Origin: Prochlorococcus sp. AG-355-N18 | GTDB lineage: Bacteria > Cyanobacteriota > Cyanobacteriia > PCC-6307 > Cyanobiaceae | Length of the DNA stretch: 64,000 nt | Assembly (NCBI GenBank): GCA_003278535.1 | Contig: QCEG01000001.1 | Coordinates: 186,001 to 250,000, forward strand | Direction: 5' to 3' | Shown: piece after piece, positions 19,973-30,249 of the stretch | How the letters are laid out: every line of letters starts with the position of its first letter | Position numbering within the stretch: the first letter of the stretch is position 1 | Notes under the pieces: generated by a model | Database searches by the model: none | What the model saw: only the letters and a program-made list of their open reading frames with translations | What the model was told of the DNA's origin: nothing | Made by a program: the position numbers and the translations under genes

Positions 19973-20539
19973 TTGGCAGCTGAAGCATATCTCTGGTTTA
20001 AATCATTTCACATTATGGGTGTAATCGTTTGGTTTGCAGGACTTTTTTATTTAGTAAGGCTTTTTATATACCATGAAGAATCTAAAAATATGGATAATGA
20101 ATTAAAAATTGCCTTTAATAAACAATACACCTTGATGGAAAAAAGGCTGGCAAATATAATCACAACACCTGGGATGATATTAGCTTTAAGTATGGCTATA
20201 TGCATGGTTATTATGCAACCAAGTTGGTTAAGTGAGAAGTGGTTGCAAATTAAAATTTCTTTTGTATTAGCATTAGTAATTTATCATTCTTATTGTTATA
20301 AAATAATGTATTCATTACAAAATGGCACTTCAACCATTTCAGCAAAAAACCTTAGATTATTAAATGAATTGCCTACTTTATTATTATTTATAATTGTACT
20401 TTTAGTTATTTTTAAAAATAATTTTCCAACTAGTGTTGCTACATGGAGCGTAGTTGGACTAGTTATTTTCATGTTGGCTTCAATACAATTATATGCAAAG
20501 ATTAGAAAGAAAAATGAGAATTCATTAAGTAATGAATAG
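19973..20539 (+). CDS. hemJ: HemJ-type protoporphyrinogen IX oxidase
   Basis: 188-aa membrane protein from TTG start at 19973 (no in-frame ATG fits the N-terminus AAEAYLWFKSFHIMGVIVWFAGLFYLVRLF). Four hydrophobic segments and the FHIMGVIVWFAG motif with its histidine are typical of HemJ (UPF0093), the protoporphyrinogen oxidase of most cyanobacteria, serving both chlorophyll and haem synthesis. The conserved KRL...TPGM and K-I-S-F-V-L patterns are also present. It overlaps the following PHP gene by 8 nt. Confidence 0.85.
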   Translation: MAAEAYLWFKSFHIMGVIVWFAGLFYLVRLFIYHEESKNMDNELKIAFNKQYTLMEKRLANIITTPGMILALSMAICMVIMQPSWLSEKWLQIKISFVLALVIYHSYCYKIMYSLQNGTSTISAKNLRLLNELPTLLLFIIVLLVIFKNNFPTSVATWSVVGLVIFMLASIQLYAKIRKKNENSLSNE

Positions 20540-21179
20540 GGAAGACTTAGTAAAATTAACTTCTAATATTAATAAAAATAGTTGTCCTAAAAATATTAAT
20601 TTTCACTGTCATACAAAATTTAGTGATGGAAGTCTAGAACCATATGAACTTTTAGAACAAGCTTATAAAAATAACTTGAAATTTTTATCAATAACCGATC
20701 ATCATACAATTAAAGCTCATGAGTATATTAAAAAAAATAATATACTCAAAAATTATCCTAATGATTCTTTTACATTAATTTCGGGAATAGAAATTAATTG
20801 TTTGATTCTTGGATGTTTAGTACATGTAATTGGATTGGGAATAGATATAAAAAGTAAATATCTAAATCCATACATCCTTGGAGAGTCACCAATAGGTAAT
20901 GATTTAAATATTAAATCAGTTATTAAATCAATAAATTTAGCTGGTGGTTTATCATTTCTTGCACATCCAGCGAGATACAGGATTCCCTTTTATAAATTAA
21001 TTCCAGAGGCCAAAATACAAGGTATTGATGGAATAGAGGTTTGGTACGATTATGAACTTAATGAAGTATGGAATCCTAGTTTATTTGTTTGTTCAGAAAT
21101 AGATAAATTAGCAGATAAATATTCAATGCTAAAAACATGCGGAACTGATAGTCACGGACTTTCGCTATTAGGTAGATAA
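20532..21179 (+). CDS. PHP-domain metal-dependent phosphoesterase
   Basis: 215 aa. PHP motifs in order: FHCHTKFSDGS (about 25-35), ITDHHTI, SGIEINC, FLAHPARY (about 145-152) and CGTDSHG near the C-terminus; together these provide the usual histidine, aspartate and glutamate metal ligands. Relatives (TrpH/YciV group) act on nucleotides or RNA 5' ends, but the substrate is not known here. It is short for the group, with a small insert. It ends 1 nt from the convergent cobN. Confidence 0.82.
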   Translation: MNREDLVKLTSNINKNSCPKNINFHCHTKFSDGSLEPYELLEQAYKNNLKFLSITDHHTIKAHEYIKKNNILKNYPNDSFTLISGIEINCLILGCLVHVIGLGIDIKSKYLNPYILGESPIGNDLNIKSVIKSINLAGGLSFLAHPARYRIPFYKLIPEAKIQGIDGIEVWYDYELNEVWNPSLFVCSEIDKLADKYSMLKTCGTDSHGLSLLGR

Positions 21180-21180
21180 T

Positions 21181-24100
21181 TCAGAATTCGTTTTTTTCAA
21201 TTATTGAATCAGTATTAATAATTATGTTCTTTAAATTTTCAATGACATCTGATGAACAATTATTCCACATTTTTCTATTGACAATTTCAAGAAATCTTTG
21301 TGCAATATCTCTTAAAGCCCATGGATTATTCTCTAGAAAGAAATTCTTAAGATCCAGATCACATAACCATGATTTATAAACTTCCTCATAACACCAATCT
21401 GAGACTACTTCAGTAGAAGCATCAAAAGCATATAAGTAATCTAGTGTAGCTGAAAATTCAAACGCTCCTTTATAACCATTATCCTTCATTCCATTTATCC
21501 ATTTAGGGTTAAGTATTCTTGATATAACAACTTTATTAATTTCATCTTGTAATTTTGATATTTTAGATAATCCAAATTTTGATAAATCACCATGATACAT
21601 TTCAGGTAATTTACCGCTCAATTTTTTTACTGCTGAGGATAATCCGCCCTGAAACTGATAATAATCATCAGAATCTAAAATATCATGTTCCTTATTATCT
21701 TGGTTATGAACAACTAACTGCACATTTTTAAGAGCATTTTCTAATGACTTTTTATCCTCTATAGGTTCAAGATTATCACTGTAAATCCACTTACTCCAAT
21801 TAAGAAAAGATTCTCCAAAATCATCAATATTATCCCAATTAGAATTTGAAATTAATTCTTGCAGACCAGCTCCATATGAACCTGGCGCTGACCCAAATAT
21901 ACGATTAATTGAATCACCTTCCCTTGAAGCCCCAGCAAGAGGGTTAAATATATCATCCTCATTAAGATTAGAAACAAGATTTATTGCTTTAGAGGTTAAT
22001 TTAACTAACTGTGGAAATGCATCTCTAAACATTCCCGAAATCCTTAAAGTAACATCAACCCTTGGTCTTTCGAGAACAGATAAAGGAATGATTTCTAGAT
22101 CAACTACTCTTCTTGAAGGCCCATCCCAAATAGGCTGTACTCCTAATAAATATAGTATTTGACAAATGTCTTCACCACCATTTCTCATTGTGGATGTTGC
22201 CCATACAGATATTGCTATATTTCTTAAATCTTCTCCACTATCTTGTTTGTATAAATCAAGTATTTGTGAAGCGGACTGACAACCAACACTCCATGCTGAT
22301 TCAGTTGGCAGCCCTCTCGAATCAACTGAAAAGAAATTTTTACCAGTGGGTAAAGTTTCGGTTTTACCTCTCGTAGGGGCTCCAGATGGACCACTTTTTA
22401 CATATTGTCCATTTAATGAATTAATAAATGATAATTTCTCACTATATGAAGAATTAATGATTGGATATAGAATCTCTTTTTTTAATAATAAAAAATACTT
22501 ATTATGTTTTTTTTCATTAAAGAAATAGTCTATAATTTTCTGATTTTTATATTTTTCTAGATTTTTTATATTGGTATTCTTTTTGTAAAAAAACAAATAT
22601 ATTAAATACTTTGCTTGTTGTTCCAAAAAATCAATAGCCATTCTAAAGTTTAAAATGTTTTTATTGGAAAAAGTCAATAATATTTTTTTATCCTTTTCAC
22701 TTAACATTTGATCATATTGATTTGTCCAAGGATTCAAATCTAGTTTTAAATGTTTTGCTATATATTGAATAACACCAATTCGGTTGGCATTTGGTACTCT
22801 TGCAATACACAAGAATAAATTTATTTCATTAATGTCATTCTGCCGATTGCCAAAAATATGCAAACCTGTCCTAATTTGAGATTCTTTAATTTTGCAAAGA
22901 AAGGAATCAATTTCTTCTATTTGATTATTTTTATTCTTTAAAGTAATTTCGCTAAAATCTTTTTTAATTAATTCAAAAATGGATTTTTCTATTATTTCAA
23001 TCCGATTAGAATTTAATAATTTTGCTTCAAAATATTCGTCTAAATAATTTTCTAATATTGAATATTTTCCATATAATTCTGATCTATCCAAAGGAGGGGT
23101 TAAATGATCAATAATTGTTGCAGCAGTTCTTCTTTTAGCTTGGGATCCTTCTCCAGGATCATTTACGATAAAGGGATATATGTTTGGTATTGCAGGACAA
23201 ATAATATTTGGAAAACATTTATTGCTTAAACCTATAGATTTACCAGGTAACCATTCAACAGTCCCATGTTTACCAATATGGCAAATAGCATTTGCATTAA
23301 AAACTTTTTCAATCCAAAAATATTGTGCTAAATATCTATGGGGAGGTGGAAGATCGGGAGAATGAATATCTCTATCAGTGAAAGCGTCATAACCTCGTTG
23401 AGGTTGTATCAATAATGTTATTTTTCCAAATCTAATACCATTTATTGAGAAGCCTTTCTTATCTAGATCGATCGCATCAGATGGTCTACCCCAACGACTA
23501 ACAATAATATTTTTGGGATCAAGTTCTAAATAATTCCAATATTTTAGATATTCACTGAGTGGTAAGTAATCTAATGGTTTATTATTTTGAGATTCAATAT
23601 CATTAGTTCTAGTTTTTATAAGAATTGACATTAATTCCGAAGAATCTTGAGGATAATTACAAGATCCAAGGTCATAACCTTCTTCTTTTAACCAATTAAA
23701 AATATTTATTATTGAAGATGGTGTATTTAGACCAACCCCATTACCGATTCTTCCGTTCTTTACTGGATAATTACTTATTACTAAACAAATTCTTTTATCA
23801 AAATTATTAAGTTTCTGAAGTTTCACGTAATTTGTTGCAAATTTTGAAATCCATTGAATACCTACTTGATCAGCTTTGTAACTAGTTATTTCACTATATA
23901 GTGTATTTTTCTTAGAAATAATTTCTTTAAATGCTGAAGGACAGGTAGTAATTCTTCCATCAAATTCGGGAATAATTATTTGCATTAATAAATCAGATGA
24001 ATTCATTCCAATAGATGAATTTACCCACTTTTTTCTTGATCTATTAGAAGAAAGAAGTTGTAAAATTGGAATTTTAAGAAAAGTAAAAATATTTGCTGAA

Positions 24101-24918
24101 TTTTCAATTAAATCGTTATTTTTTATTTGAGATGAAGAAAATGAAGTTGTGGTAATTATTAGTTTAATATCTTCTTTTTTAAAAATGTCTATTAATTTGT
24201 TCTGAATAATATGATCTTTTAATGTTGAAATAAAAAATGTTTTAGGAGATAGTCCGCATTTTCTTAATTGCATGTTAAGTTTTTCGTTTACTTCAATTTC
24301 ATTAGCCAAAAAAAGTGATTTATAGGATATTATTCCTATCTTTTCGCCTTTTTCATTTTTCCAATCATATAAGTAGGGATCTGCATAAAAAGTAATATTC
24401 AAAAAATGATCAGGAATTAATTTTTCATCTTCAACTAAATAATTTAAAGAATTAAGAAACTTTCTATAATTATCCAGTCCTCCAGATCTTAGTAATCTAG
24501 AAATATTTAATGCAATATTTTTATCTATACTACTTATTTCACATAAGGAAATTTCCTGATCAATGGTACCTGATAGGATTACTAACTTCCTTTTTTTATT
24601 AACTGCTTGCCAATTTAAAAGTTGTTCAATTCCATAGTTCCATGTACCTTTATCTCCAAATATTCTAAGTACGACAACTTTTGCATAATTTATTGTTTTT
24701 AATAAATAATTATCTATTTGAGCTGAGGAATTTAAATTAGAAATTTCTAAAGCTCTTATATTATTTTTTAATGAAGCAAATTCTTTTTCTAACAATAAGT
24801 TTGATATAAGATTTAAATCAGCCTGGACACTTGTTATAAAAATAAAATCTGCAGCTGGTTGCTCAATTAAATCATCCTTATTCTTTTCATTTCCTGCTAT
24901 ATTTAATATCCTGTGCAT
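21181..24918 (-). CDS. cobN: Cobaltochelatase subunit CobN
   Basis: 1245 aa, the large subunit of the ATP-dependent chelatase inserting cobalt (Co2+) into the corrin ring. Signature blocks include the PQRGYDAFTDRDIHSPDLPPPHRYLA region (in part), AICHIGKHGTVEWLPGK, PNIYPFIVNDPGEGSQAKRR (in part) and GASREGDSINR. Related to magnesium chelatase ChlH, but lacking ChlH features and shorter; the call CobN rather than ChlH rests on the overall pattern. In cyanobacteria the ChlI/ChlD-type subunits probably assist. Together with cobU and metH in this window it shows a B12-making, B12-using cell. Confidence 0.9.
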   Translation of the reverse strand: MHRILNIAGNEKNKDDLIEQPAADFIFITSVQADLNLISNLLLEKEFASLKNNIRALEISNLNSSAQIDNYLLKTINYAKVVVLRIFGDKGTWNYGIEQLLNWQAVNKKRKLVILSGTIDQEISLCEISSIDKNIALNISRLLRSGGLDNYRKFLNSLNYLVEDEKLIPDHFLNITFYADPYLYDWKNEKGEKIGIISYKSLFLANEIEVNEKLNMQLRKCGLSPKTFFISTLKDHIIQNKLIDIFKKEDIKLIITTTSFSSSQIKNNDLIENSANIFTFLKIPILQLLSSNRSRKKWVNSSIGMNSSDLLMQIIIPEFDGRITTCPSAFKEIISKKNTLYSEITSYKADQVGIQWISKFATNYVKLQKLNNFDKRICLVISNYPVKNGRIGNGVGLNTPSSIINIFNWLKEEGYDLGSCNYPQDSSELMSILIKTRTNDIESQNNKPLDYLPLSEYLKYWNYLELDPKNIIVSRWGRPSDAIDLDKKGFSINGIRFGKITLLIQPQRGYDAFTDRDIHSPDLPPPHRYLAQYFWIEKVFNANAICHIGKHGTVEWLPGKSIGLSNKCFPNIICPAIPNIYPFIVNDPGEGSQAKRRTAATIIDHLTPPLDRSELYGKYSILENYLDEYFEAKLLNSNRIEIIEKSIFELIKKDFSEITLKNKNNQIEEIDSFLCKIKESQIRTGLHIFGNRQNDINEINLFLCIARVPNANRIGVIQYIAKHLKLDLNPWTNQYDQMLSEKDKKILLTFSNKNILNFRMAIDFLEQQAKYLIYLFFYKKNTNIKNLEKYKNQKIIDYFFNEKKHNKYFLLLKKEILYPIINSSYSEKLSFINSLNGQYVKSGPSGAPTRGKTETLPTGKNFFSVDSRGLPTESAWSVGCQSASQILDLYKQDSGEDLRNIAISVWATSTMRNGGEDICQILYLLGVQPIWDGPSRRVVDLEIIPLSVLERPRVDVTLRISGMFRDAFPQLVKLTSKAINLVSNLNEDDIFNPLAGASREGDSINRIFGSAPGSYGAGLQELISNSNWDNIDDFGESFLNWSKWIYSDNLEPIEDKKSLENALKNVQLVVHNQDNKEHDILDSDDYYQFQGGLSSAVKKLSGKLPEMYHGDLSKFGLSKISKLQDEINKVVISRILNPKWINGMKDNGYKGAFEFSATLDYLYAFDASTEVVSDWCYEEVYKSWLCDLDLKNFFLENNPWALRDIAQRFLEIVNRKMWNNCSSDVIENLKNIIINTDSIIEKNEF

Positions 24919-24990
24919 TTTTATATATAAATAAGGTTTAGAATACGTAAGTAGGATAAAACAATTTTACCTTAATTAAATAAATTAAAT

Positions 24991-25905
24991 ATGCATGAAT
25001 TTCTTCCATACGCCTGGTTCGAAGGTAAATGTATTCCATTTAAAGAAGCAAAAATATCAATAGCTACTCATGCACTACATTACGGTACTGCTGCATTTGG
25101 AGGAATGCGCGCGATACCTAACCCAACAAACAAAGAAGAATTCCTTTTGTTTAGAACTGATAAACATATAAAAAGATTATCTCAAAGTGCAAAATTACTC
25201 TTAACTGAAATTTCTGAAGAATATATTTTTAAAGCCTTAGAAGAAGTTATAAAAAGAAACATGCCAGAAAAACCTATTTATATAAGACCATTTGTATATA
25301 CAAGCGATTTAGGTATAGCGCCAAGGTTACACAATATTGAAACAGATTTCTTTATTTATTGTATTGAACTAGGAGATTATCTATCCCCAGATGGTGTTTC
25401 TTGTAGAATGAGTAGTTGGACAAGACAAGAAGATAGATCTCTCCCTTTAAGAGGAAAAATAAGTGGAGCATATATTACTAGTTCATTAGCCAAAACAGAA
25501 GCTAGTTTATCGGGTTTTGATGAAGCCCTGCTATTAAATTCAAGTGGTAAGGTAAGCGAAGCTAGTGGTATGAATTTATTTATTGTAAGGAATGGAGACT
25601 TAATCACTCCTGGTGTTGATCAAGATATCCTTGAGGGGATTACTAGAGCTAGTGTAATTGAATTAGCAAAATCATTTGGAATAAATGTAATTGAGAGGCC
25701 TGTTGATAAAACAGAATTATTAATAGCAGATGAAGTTTTTCTAACTGGTACAGCAGCAAAAATTACACCAGTTAAAAAAATTGAATCAACTGAATTAAAT
25801 GTTGAAAGACCAATAATGAATAAATTAAAAAGTAAGCTTATAGAAATAACAGAAGGTCGTTCTCAAGACTATGATAATTGGATAACAAGAATTTCACTGA
25901 AATAA
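24991..25905 (+). CDS. ilvE: Branched-chain-amino-acid aminotransferase
   Basis: 304 aa class IV PLP enzyme. YAWFEGKCIPF...HALHYGTAAFGGMRA is the typical start; PLP lysine lies in LRGKISGAYITSSLAK; EASGMNLFIV and LEGITRASV follow. It transaminates leucine, isoleucine and valine. Divergent from cobN with a 72-nt shared promoter gap and 18 nt before metH, with which it is likely co-transcribed. Confidence 0.94.
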   Translation: MHEFLPYAWFEGKCIPFKEAKISIATHALHYGTAAFGGMRAIPNPTNKEEFLLFRTDKHIKRLSQSAKLLLTEISEEYIFKALEEVIKRNMPEKPIYIRPFVYTSDLGIAPRLHNIETDFFIYCIELGDYLSPDGVSCRMSSWTRQEDRSLPLRGKISGAYITSSLAKTEASLSGFDEALLLNSSGKVSEASGMNLFIVRNGDLITPGVDQDILEGITRASVIELAKSFGINVIERPVDKTELLIADEVFLTGTAAKITPVKKIESTELNVERPIMNKLKSKLIEITEGRSQDYDNWITRISLK

Positions 25906-25923
25906 ATTAATTTTTACCTAAAA

Positions 25924-28900
25924 ATGGAATCTTTCAGAACCTATCTAAAAAGAGATGAAAAACCATTAATTATTTTTGACGGAGGTACTGGAACATCATT
26001 TCAGAACTTAAATCTTACTGCAGATGACTTCGGAGGAAAAGAATTAGAGGGATGTAATGAAAACCTTGTTTTATCGTCGCCAGAGGTGGTTGAGAAGGTT
26101 CATAATTCATTTTTAGAAGCAGGTTGTCATGTTATAGAAACTAATACATTTGGAGCCTCATCAATAGTTCTTGATGAATATGATATTGCGGATAAGGCTT
26201 ATGAGATAAATAAAAATGCGGCATTTATAGCAAAAAAAGCTGCTGCCAAATACTTATCAGTTGATAAACCAAGATTTGTAGCAGGTTCAATTGGCCCAAC
26301 AACTAAATTACCCACCTTAGGACATATAGATTTTGATGAATTAAAGCAATCATATAAAGAACAAATTTATGGTCTTATAGATGGAGGAGTTGATCTTCTT
26401 TTGATTGAAACTTGTCAGGATGTTTTACAAATTAAATCTGCCTTATTAGCCTCAAAAGAAATTCTTGAAAGTAAAAATATTGATATACCTTTAATGGTAT
26501 CTATAACAATGGAAACAACAGGTACTATGCTTGTTGGATCTGATATTGCTTCTGCATTAACAATATTAGAGCCATTTAATATAGATATCCTTGGACTTAA
26601 TTGTGCAACTGGCCCTGAGCAAATGAAGGAACATATTAAATATTTGTCTGAAAATTCTCCCTTCGCTATAAGCTGTATTCCTAATGCAGGTCTTCCTGAA
26701 AATATTGGTGGTGTAGCTCACTATAGATTAAAGCCAATAGAATTAAAGATGCAGTTAATGAATTTTATATATGACTTTAATGTTCAATTAATAGGTGGAT
26801 GTTGTGGGACAACTCCTGAACATATAAAATACCTTTCTTCAATAATCGATGAAATTATTGATAATGACAGGACTAACAATATTGGAAAAAAAAATTCAAG
26901 TGGTTTTATTCCATCTGCCTCATCAATATATAATTCTGTGCCATATAAACAAGACAATTCAATTTTGATAGTAGGAGAAAGATTAAATGCAAGTGGATCG
27001 AAAAAGGTAAGAGAGTTATTAAATAACGACGATTGGGATGGCTTAGTTGCAATTGCCAAGCAACAACAAAAAGAAAACGCTCATGTTCTTGATGTAAATG
27101 TCGATTATGTAGGCAGAGACGGAGTGAAGGATATGAAAGAAATAACTTCAAGACTAGTTACCAATATAAATTTACCATTAATGATTGACTCTACAGATGC
27201 TGAAAAAATGGAAAGTGGATTAAAGTCAGCTGGTGGTAAATGTATTATAAATTCAACCAATTACGAAGATGGCAATGAAAGGTTTGATCAAGTTCTAAAG
27301 TTAGCCTTAGGGTACGGTTCAGGTCTTGTTGTCGGAACAATTGATGAAGATGGAATGGCAAGGAATTCAGAAAAAAAATATAAGATTGTCAAACGAGCGA
27401 TCAATAGAACAAGAGAATGTGGTTTGTCAGATTATGAGTTATTTTTTGATCCATTAGCTTTGCCAATATCTACAGGGATAGAAGAAGATAGATTAAACGC
27501 TAAAGAAACTATTAGTGCTATATTAAAAATTCGTGAAAATTTCCCAGATATTCATATCATACTTGGGATATCCAACATTAGTTTTGGTCTTTCACCATTA
27601 TCAAGAATTAATCTAAATTCAATATTTTTAGATGAATGCATTAAAGCAGGATTAGATTCTGCTATCATTGCACCAAATAAAATTTTGCCATTATCAAAAA
27701 TTTCTGAAGAAACTAAAAAGCTTTGCATAGATTTGATTTATGATAAAAGAAAATTTGAAAATGATATTTGTATTTATGATCCATTAGTAGAATTAACAAA
27801 GGCTTTTCAAGATTTATCTATTCAAGATTTCAAAAAAGCATCTTCAGAAAATAAAAATCTTACTCTTGAAGAAAGTCTGAAAAATCATATTATTGATGGA
27901 GAAAAAATAGGATTAGAGGATCAATTAAATAAAGCGTTAAAAAAATATAAACCTCTTGAAATAATTAATACCTTTTTACTAGATGGGATGAAAGTTGTAG
28001 GAGATTTATTTGGCTCAGGTCAAATGCAATTACCATTTGTACTCCAATCCGCTGAAACAATGAAATTTGCGGTTTCAATATTAGAACCACATATGGAAAC
28101 TGTAGATGAAAACATATCAAATGGAAAACTCTTAATTGCAACTGTCAAAGGCGATGTTCATGATATTGGAAAAAATTTGGTTGATATAATACTTACAAAT
28201 AATGGTTATGACGTTATAAATCTTGGAATAAAGCAAGATGTTTCAGCAATTATAGATGCACAAAAGAACCACAATGCAGATTGCATCGCGATGAGCGGAT
28301 TACTTGTTAAATCAACTGCTTTTATGAAAGATAATTTAGAGGCTTTCAACAAGGAAGATATTACTGTACCAGTAATATTAGGAGGCGCAGCCTTAACTCC
28401 AAAATTTGTAAATGAGGACTGCAGCAAAATATATAACGGGAAAATATTGTACGGAAAAGATGCTTTCACTGATCTCAAATTTATGAATGAATATATGGAT
28501 AATAAAAAAAAGGGTAATTGGTCAAATACAGAGGGGTTCATTAACAATGAGGGTATAAATATTAATTTGGCCTCATCAAAATCCAACTCTCAATCTGTTA
28601 AAAAATCAATATCTATAGATATAGAGACTTCTAAATTAAAATTAAAAGAAAATTTTATAAGATCAAAATTTATAAATGAAGAAGAACCAATTCAAGCTCC
28701 TTTCTTGGGAACGAAGGTCTTGAACGACGTTGATATAGATTTAAATAAGTTAATTTTTTATTTAGATAAAAAGGCACTTTTTAGCGGACAATGGCAAATA
28801 AAAAAAGGAAAAAACCAAAGCGTAGATGAATACAATAACTATTTGGATTCATACGCTAAACCATTGTTAGATAAATGGTTAGATACAATTATAGAAAAAA

Positions 28901-29490
28901 AACTTATCTCGCCCAAAGCAGTTTATGGATATTTCAGATGTGGGAGAAAAGATAATAGTATTTTCTTATTTGATGAAAAATCATTAAATAAAATTTCACA
29001 ATTTAACTTTCCGAGACAAAAATCTGGGAATAATTTATGCATAGCTGATTTTTATTGTGATTTGAAAAATGATAAACCTATAGATATATTTCCAATGCAG
29101 GCAGTAACGATGGGCGATATTGCTAGTGAATATTCTCAAAAATTATTTAAAGAAGATAGATATAGCGATTATTTATTATTCCATGGACTTACAGTGCAAT
29201 TAGCAGAAGCTCTAGCTGAGTATGTCCATGCAATAATACGAATTGAATGTGGTTTTAGGACTGAAGAACCAGACAAAAATAAAGAAATACTAGCTCAAAA
29301 ATATAGAGGAACTAGATATTCTTTTGGTTATCCTGCCTGTCCAAAAGTATCTGACTCAAACATACAATTACTATTGTTGGATGCAAAAAGAATAAACCTG
29401 ACAATGGATGAATCTGAACAACTTCATCCAGAACAAAGCACTACAGCAATTATTTCACTACACTCAAAAGCTAAATATTTTAGCGCTTAA
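25924..29490 (+). CDS. metH: Cobalamin-dependent methionine synthase
   Basis: 1188 aa with all four MetH modules: homocysteine-binding domain with zinc cysteines (GGCCGTTPEHI near 291-301), methyl-THF pterin domain (about 345-610; VGERLNASGSKKVRELL, DVNVDYVGRDG), cobalamin cap and binding domain (about 645-880) whose axial histidine is in DVHDIGKNLV (near 744-753), and C-terminal activation domain (about 900-1188) with EYVHAIIRIECGF and RGTRYSFGYPACP. It methylates homocysteine using methyl-B12. No B12 riboswitch is visible in the 18-nt gap upstream or before ilvE. Confidence 0.97.
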   Translation: MESFRTYLKRDEKPLIIFDGGTGTSFQNLNLTADDFGGKELEGCNENLVLSSPEVVEKVHNSFLEAGCHVIETNTFGASSIVLDEYDIADKAYEINKNAAFIAKKAAAKYLSVDKPRFVAGSIGPTTKLPTLGHIDFDELKQSYKEQIYGLIDGGVDLLLIETCQDVLQIKSALLASKEILESKNIDIPLMVSITMETTGTMLVGSDIASALTILEPFNIDILGLNCATGPEQMKEHIKYLSENSPFAISCIPNAGLPENIGGVAHYRLKPIELKMQLMNFIYDFNVQLIGGCCGTTPEHIKYLSSIIDEIIDNDRTNNIGKKNSSGFIPSASSIYNSVPYKQDNSILIVGERLNASGSKKVRELLNNDDWDGLVAIAKQQQKENAHVLDVNVDYVGRDGVKDMKEITSRLVTNINLPLMIDSTDAEKMESGLKSAGGKCIINSTNYEDGNERFDQVLKLALGYGSGLVVGTIDEDGMARNSEKKYKIVKRAINRTRECGLSDYELFFDPLALPISTGIEEDRLNAKETISAILKIRENFPDIHIILGISNISFGLSPLSRINLNSIFLDECIKAGLDSAIIAPNKILPLSKISEETKKLCIDLIYDKRKFENDICIYDPLVELTKAFQDLSIQDFKKASSENKNLTLEESLKNHIIDGEKIGLEDQLNKALKKYKPLEIINTFLLDGMKVVGDLFGSGQMQLPFVLQSAETMKFAVSILEPHMETVDENISNGKLLIATVKGDVHDIGKNLVDIILTNNGYDVINLGIKQDVSAIIDAQKNHNADCIAMSGLLVKSTAFMKDNLEAFNKEDITVPVILGGAALTPKFVNEDCSKIYNGKILYGKDAFTDLKFMNEYMDNKKKGNWSNTEGFINNEGININLASSKSNSQSVKKSISIDIETSKLKLKENFIRSKFINEEEPIQAPFLGTKVLNDVDIDLNKLIFYLDKKALFSGQWQIKKGKNQSVDEYNNYLDSYAKPLLDKWLDTIIEKKLISPKAVYGYFRCGRKDNSIFLFDEKSLNKISQFNFPRQKSGNNLCIADFYCDLKNDKPIDIFPMQAVTMGDIASEYSQKLFKEDRYSDYLLFHGLTVQLAEALAEYVHAIIRIECGFRTEEPDKNKEILAQKYRGTRYSFGYPACPKVSDSNIQLLLLDAKRINLTMDESEQLHPEQSTTAIISLHSKAKYFSA

Positions 29491-29499
29491 ACTAAATCT

Positions 29500-29718
29500 T
29501 TAATTGTTTTCCAAATATTCAATAATTTCTTCCTGTAGTTCTTCCATCGTTTCATTATCACCAAGATCAAGTCCCTCACCCGCCGCGTCCTGTGTTAACT
29601 CAAGATAATATGAAGCACCATCACTAGATAAAAATTCTAATGCGGAAGTTTCATCACTATCTTTAAAAGCTTCATAAAGAGCTTTAAATGCTATGTTTTC
29701 AGTAAAGTCCCAATCCAT
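29500..29718 (-). CDS. Small acidic hypothetical protein (72 aa)
   Basis: 72-aa, strongly acidic soluble protein (many Glu and Asp, two Lys). No family recognised. Convincing as a gene because of its own spaced AAGG-like ribosome site (about 11 nt upstream), a 100-nt leader and a clean fit between metH and the divergent DUF2237 gene. Its 5' leader holds a GTGAGGAGG tract 29 nt before the ATG, too far to act as the ribosome site; see the regulatory entry. Confidence 0.65.
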   Translation of the reverse strand: MDWDFTENIAFKALYEAFKDSDETSALEFLSSDGASYYLELTQDAAGEGLDLGDNETMEELQEEIIEYLENN

Positions 29719-29746
29719 AATGAAAAAAACCTTATTAGAATTATTA

Positions 29747-29760
29747 CCTCCTCACCCCCC
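29747..29760 (-). promoter_or_regulatory. GTGAGGAGG leader motif, complementary to the Yfr1 core
   Basis: On the minus strand the leader of the 72-aa gene reads GGGGGGTGAGGAGG. The 8-mer GTGAGGAG is the exact complement of CUCCUCAC within the ACUCCUCACAC unpaired core known for the cyanobacterial small RNA Yfr1. The motif is 29 nt upstream of the ATG. Base-pairing regulation is an inference. Confidence 0.3.
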
Positions 29761-29817
29761 ATACTCGTCAACCTTTTTTTAAGAAATGTTGGTGTTTTAT
29801 TATTATTTAAAAAATCT

Positions 29818-30201
29818 ATGACCATAAATAATCAAGATCAATTGAATGTCCTAGGAGAAAAAATTGAGGTTTGTAGTTGCGCACCTATGACAGGCTGGTT
29901 CAGAGATGGATTTTGCAACTATGACAAAAATGATGGAGGTAATCATTCCATATGTTGTGTAATGGATGATAATTTCCTGAAATATAGTAAATCACAAGGT
30001 AATGATTTAATAACTCCCATGCCTATTTATTCATTCCCAGGACTAAAGGATGGAGATCATTGGTGTATTTGTCTTGATAGGTGGAAGCAAGCATTATTAG
30101 ACGGTCTTGCACCAAAAGTCATATTAGAATCAACGAATATTGTAGTCTTAGAATCAGTACCCCTGGAAAAATTAAAAGAATATCAATTTAATAAAAAGTA
30201 A
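29818..30201 (+). CDS. DUF2237 family protein
   Basis: 127 aa. The sequence NVLGEKIEVCSCAPMTGWFRDGFCN and GNHSICCVMDDNFLKYSKSQGNDL (each only part quoted as motif) with DGDHWCICLDRWKQA is the typical DUF2237 pattern: a small cysteine-rich protein found in many bacteria and in algae. Eight cysteines (for example in CSC, CC and CIC) could bind a metal. Function unknown. It is followed 48 nt later by the Ap4A-phosphorylase-like gene. Confidence 0.8.
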   Translation: MTINNQDQLNVLGEKIEVCSCAPMTGWFRDGFCNYDKNDGGNHSICCVMDDNFLKYSKSQGNDLITPMPIYSFPGLKDGDHWCICLDRWKQALLDGLAPKVILESTNIVVLESVPLEKLKEYQFNKK

Positions 30202-30249
30202 TTACAAATTTATTATTTTTTTTAAAATAGTTATGATAATTTTTTTTAA

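Noticed and set aside
24919-24990. Cobalamin riboswitch between cobN and ilvE/metH
   Set aside because: The gap is 72 nt, far too short, and no B12-box GCCACTG-like sequence is present.
29741-29812. Plus strand CCTCCTCACCCCCC followed by a TTGGTGTTTTATT end, considered as a Yfr1 gene
   Set aside because: The ACUCCUCACAC core is not exact, no proper terminator hairpin forms, and the known Yfr1 locus lies between other genes. Kept only as a complementary leader motif on the minus strand.
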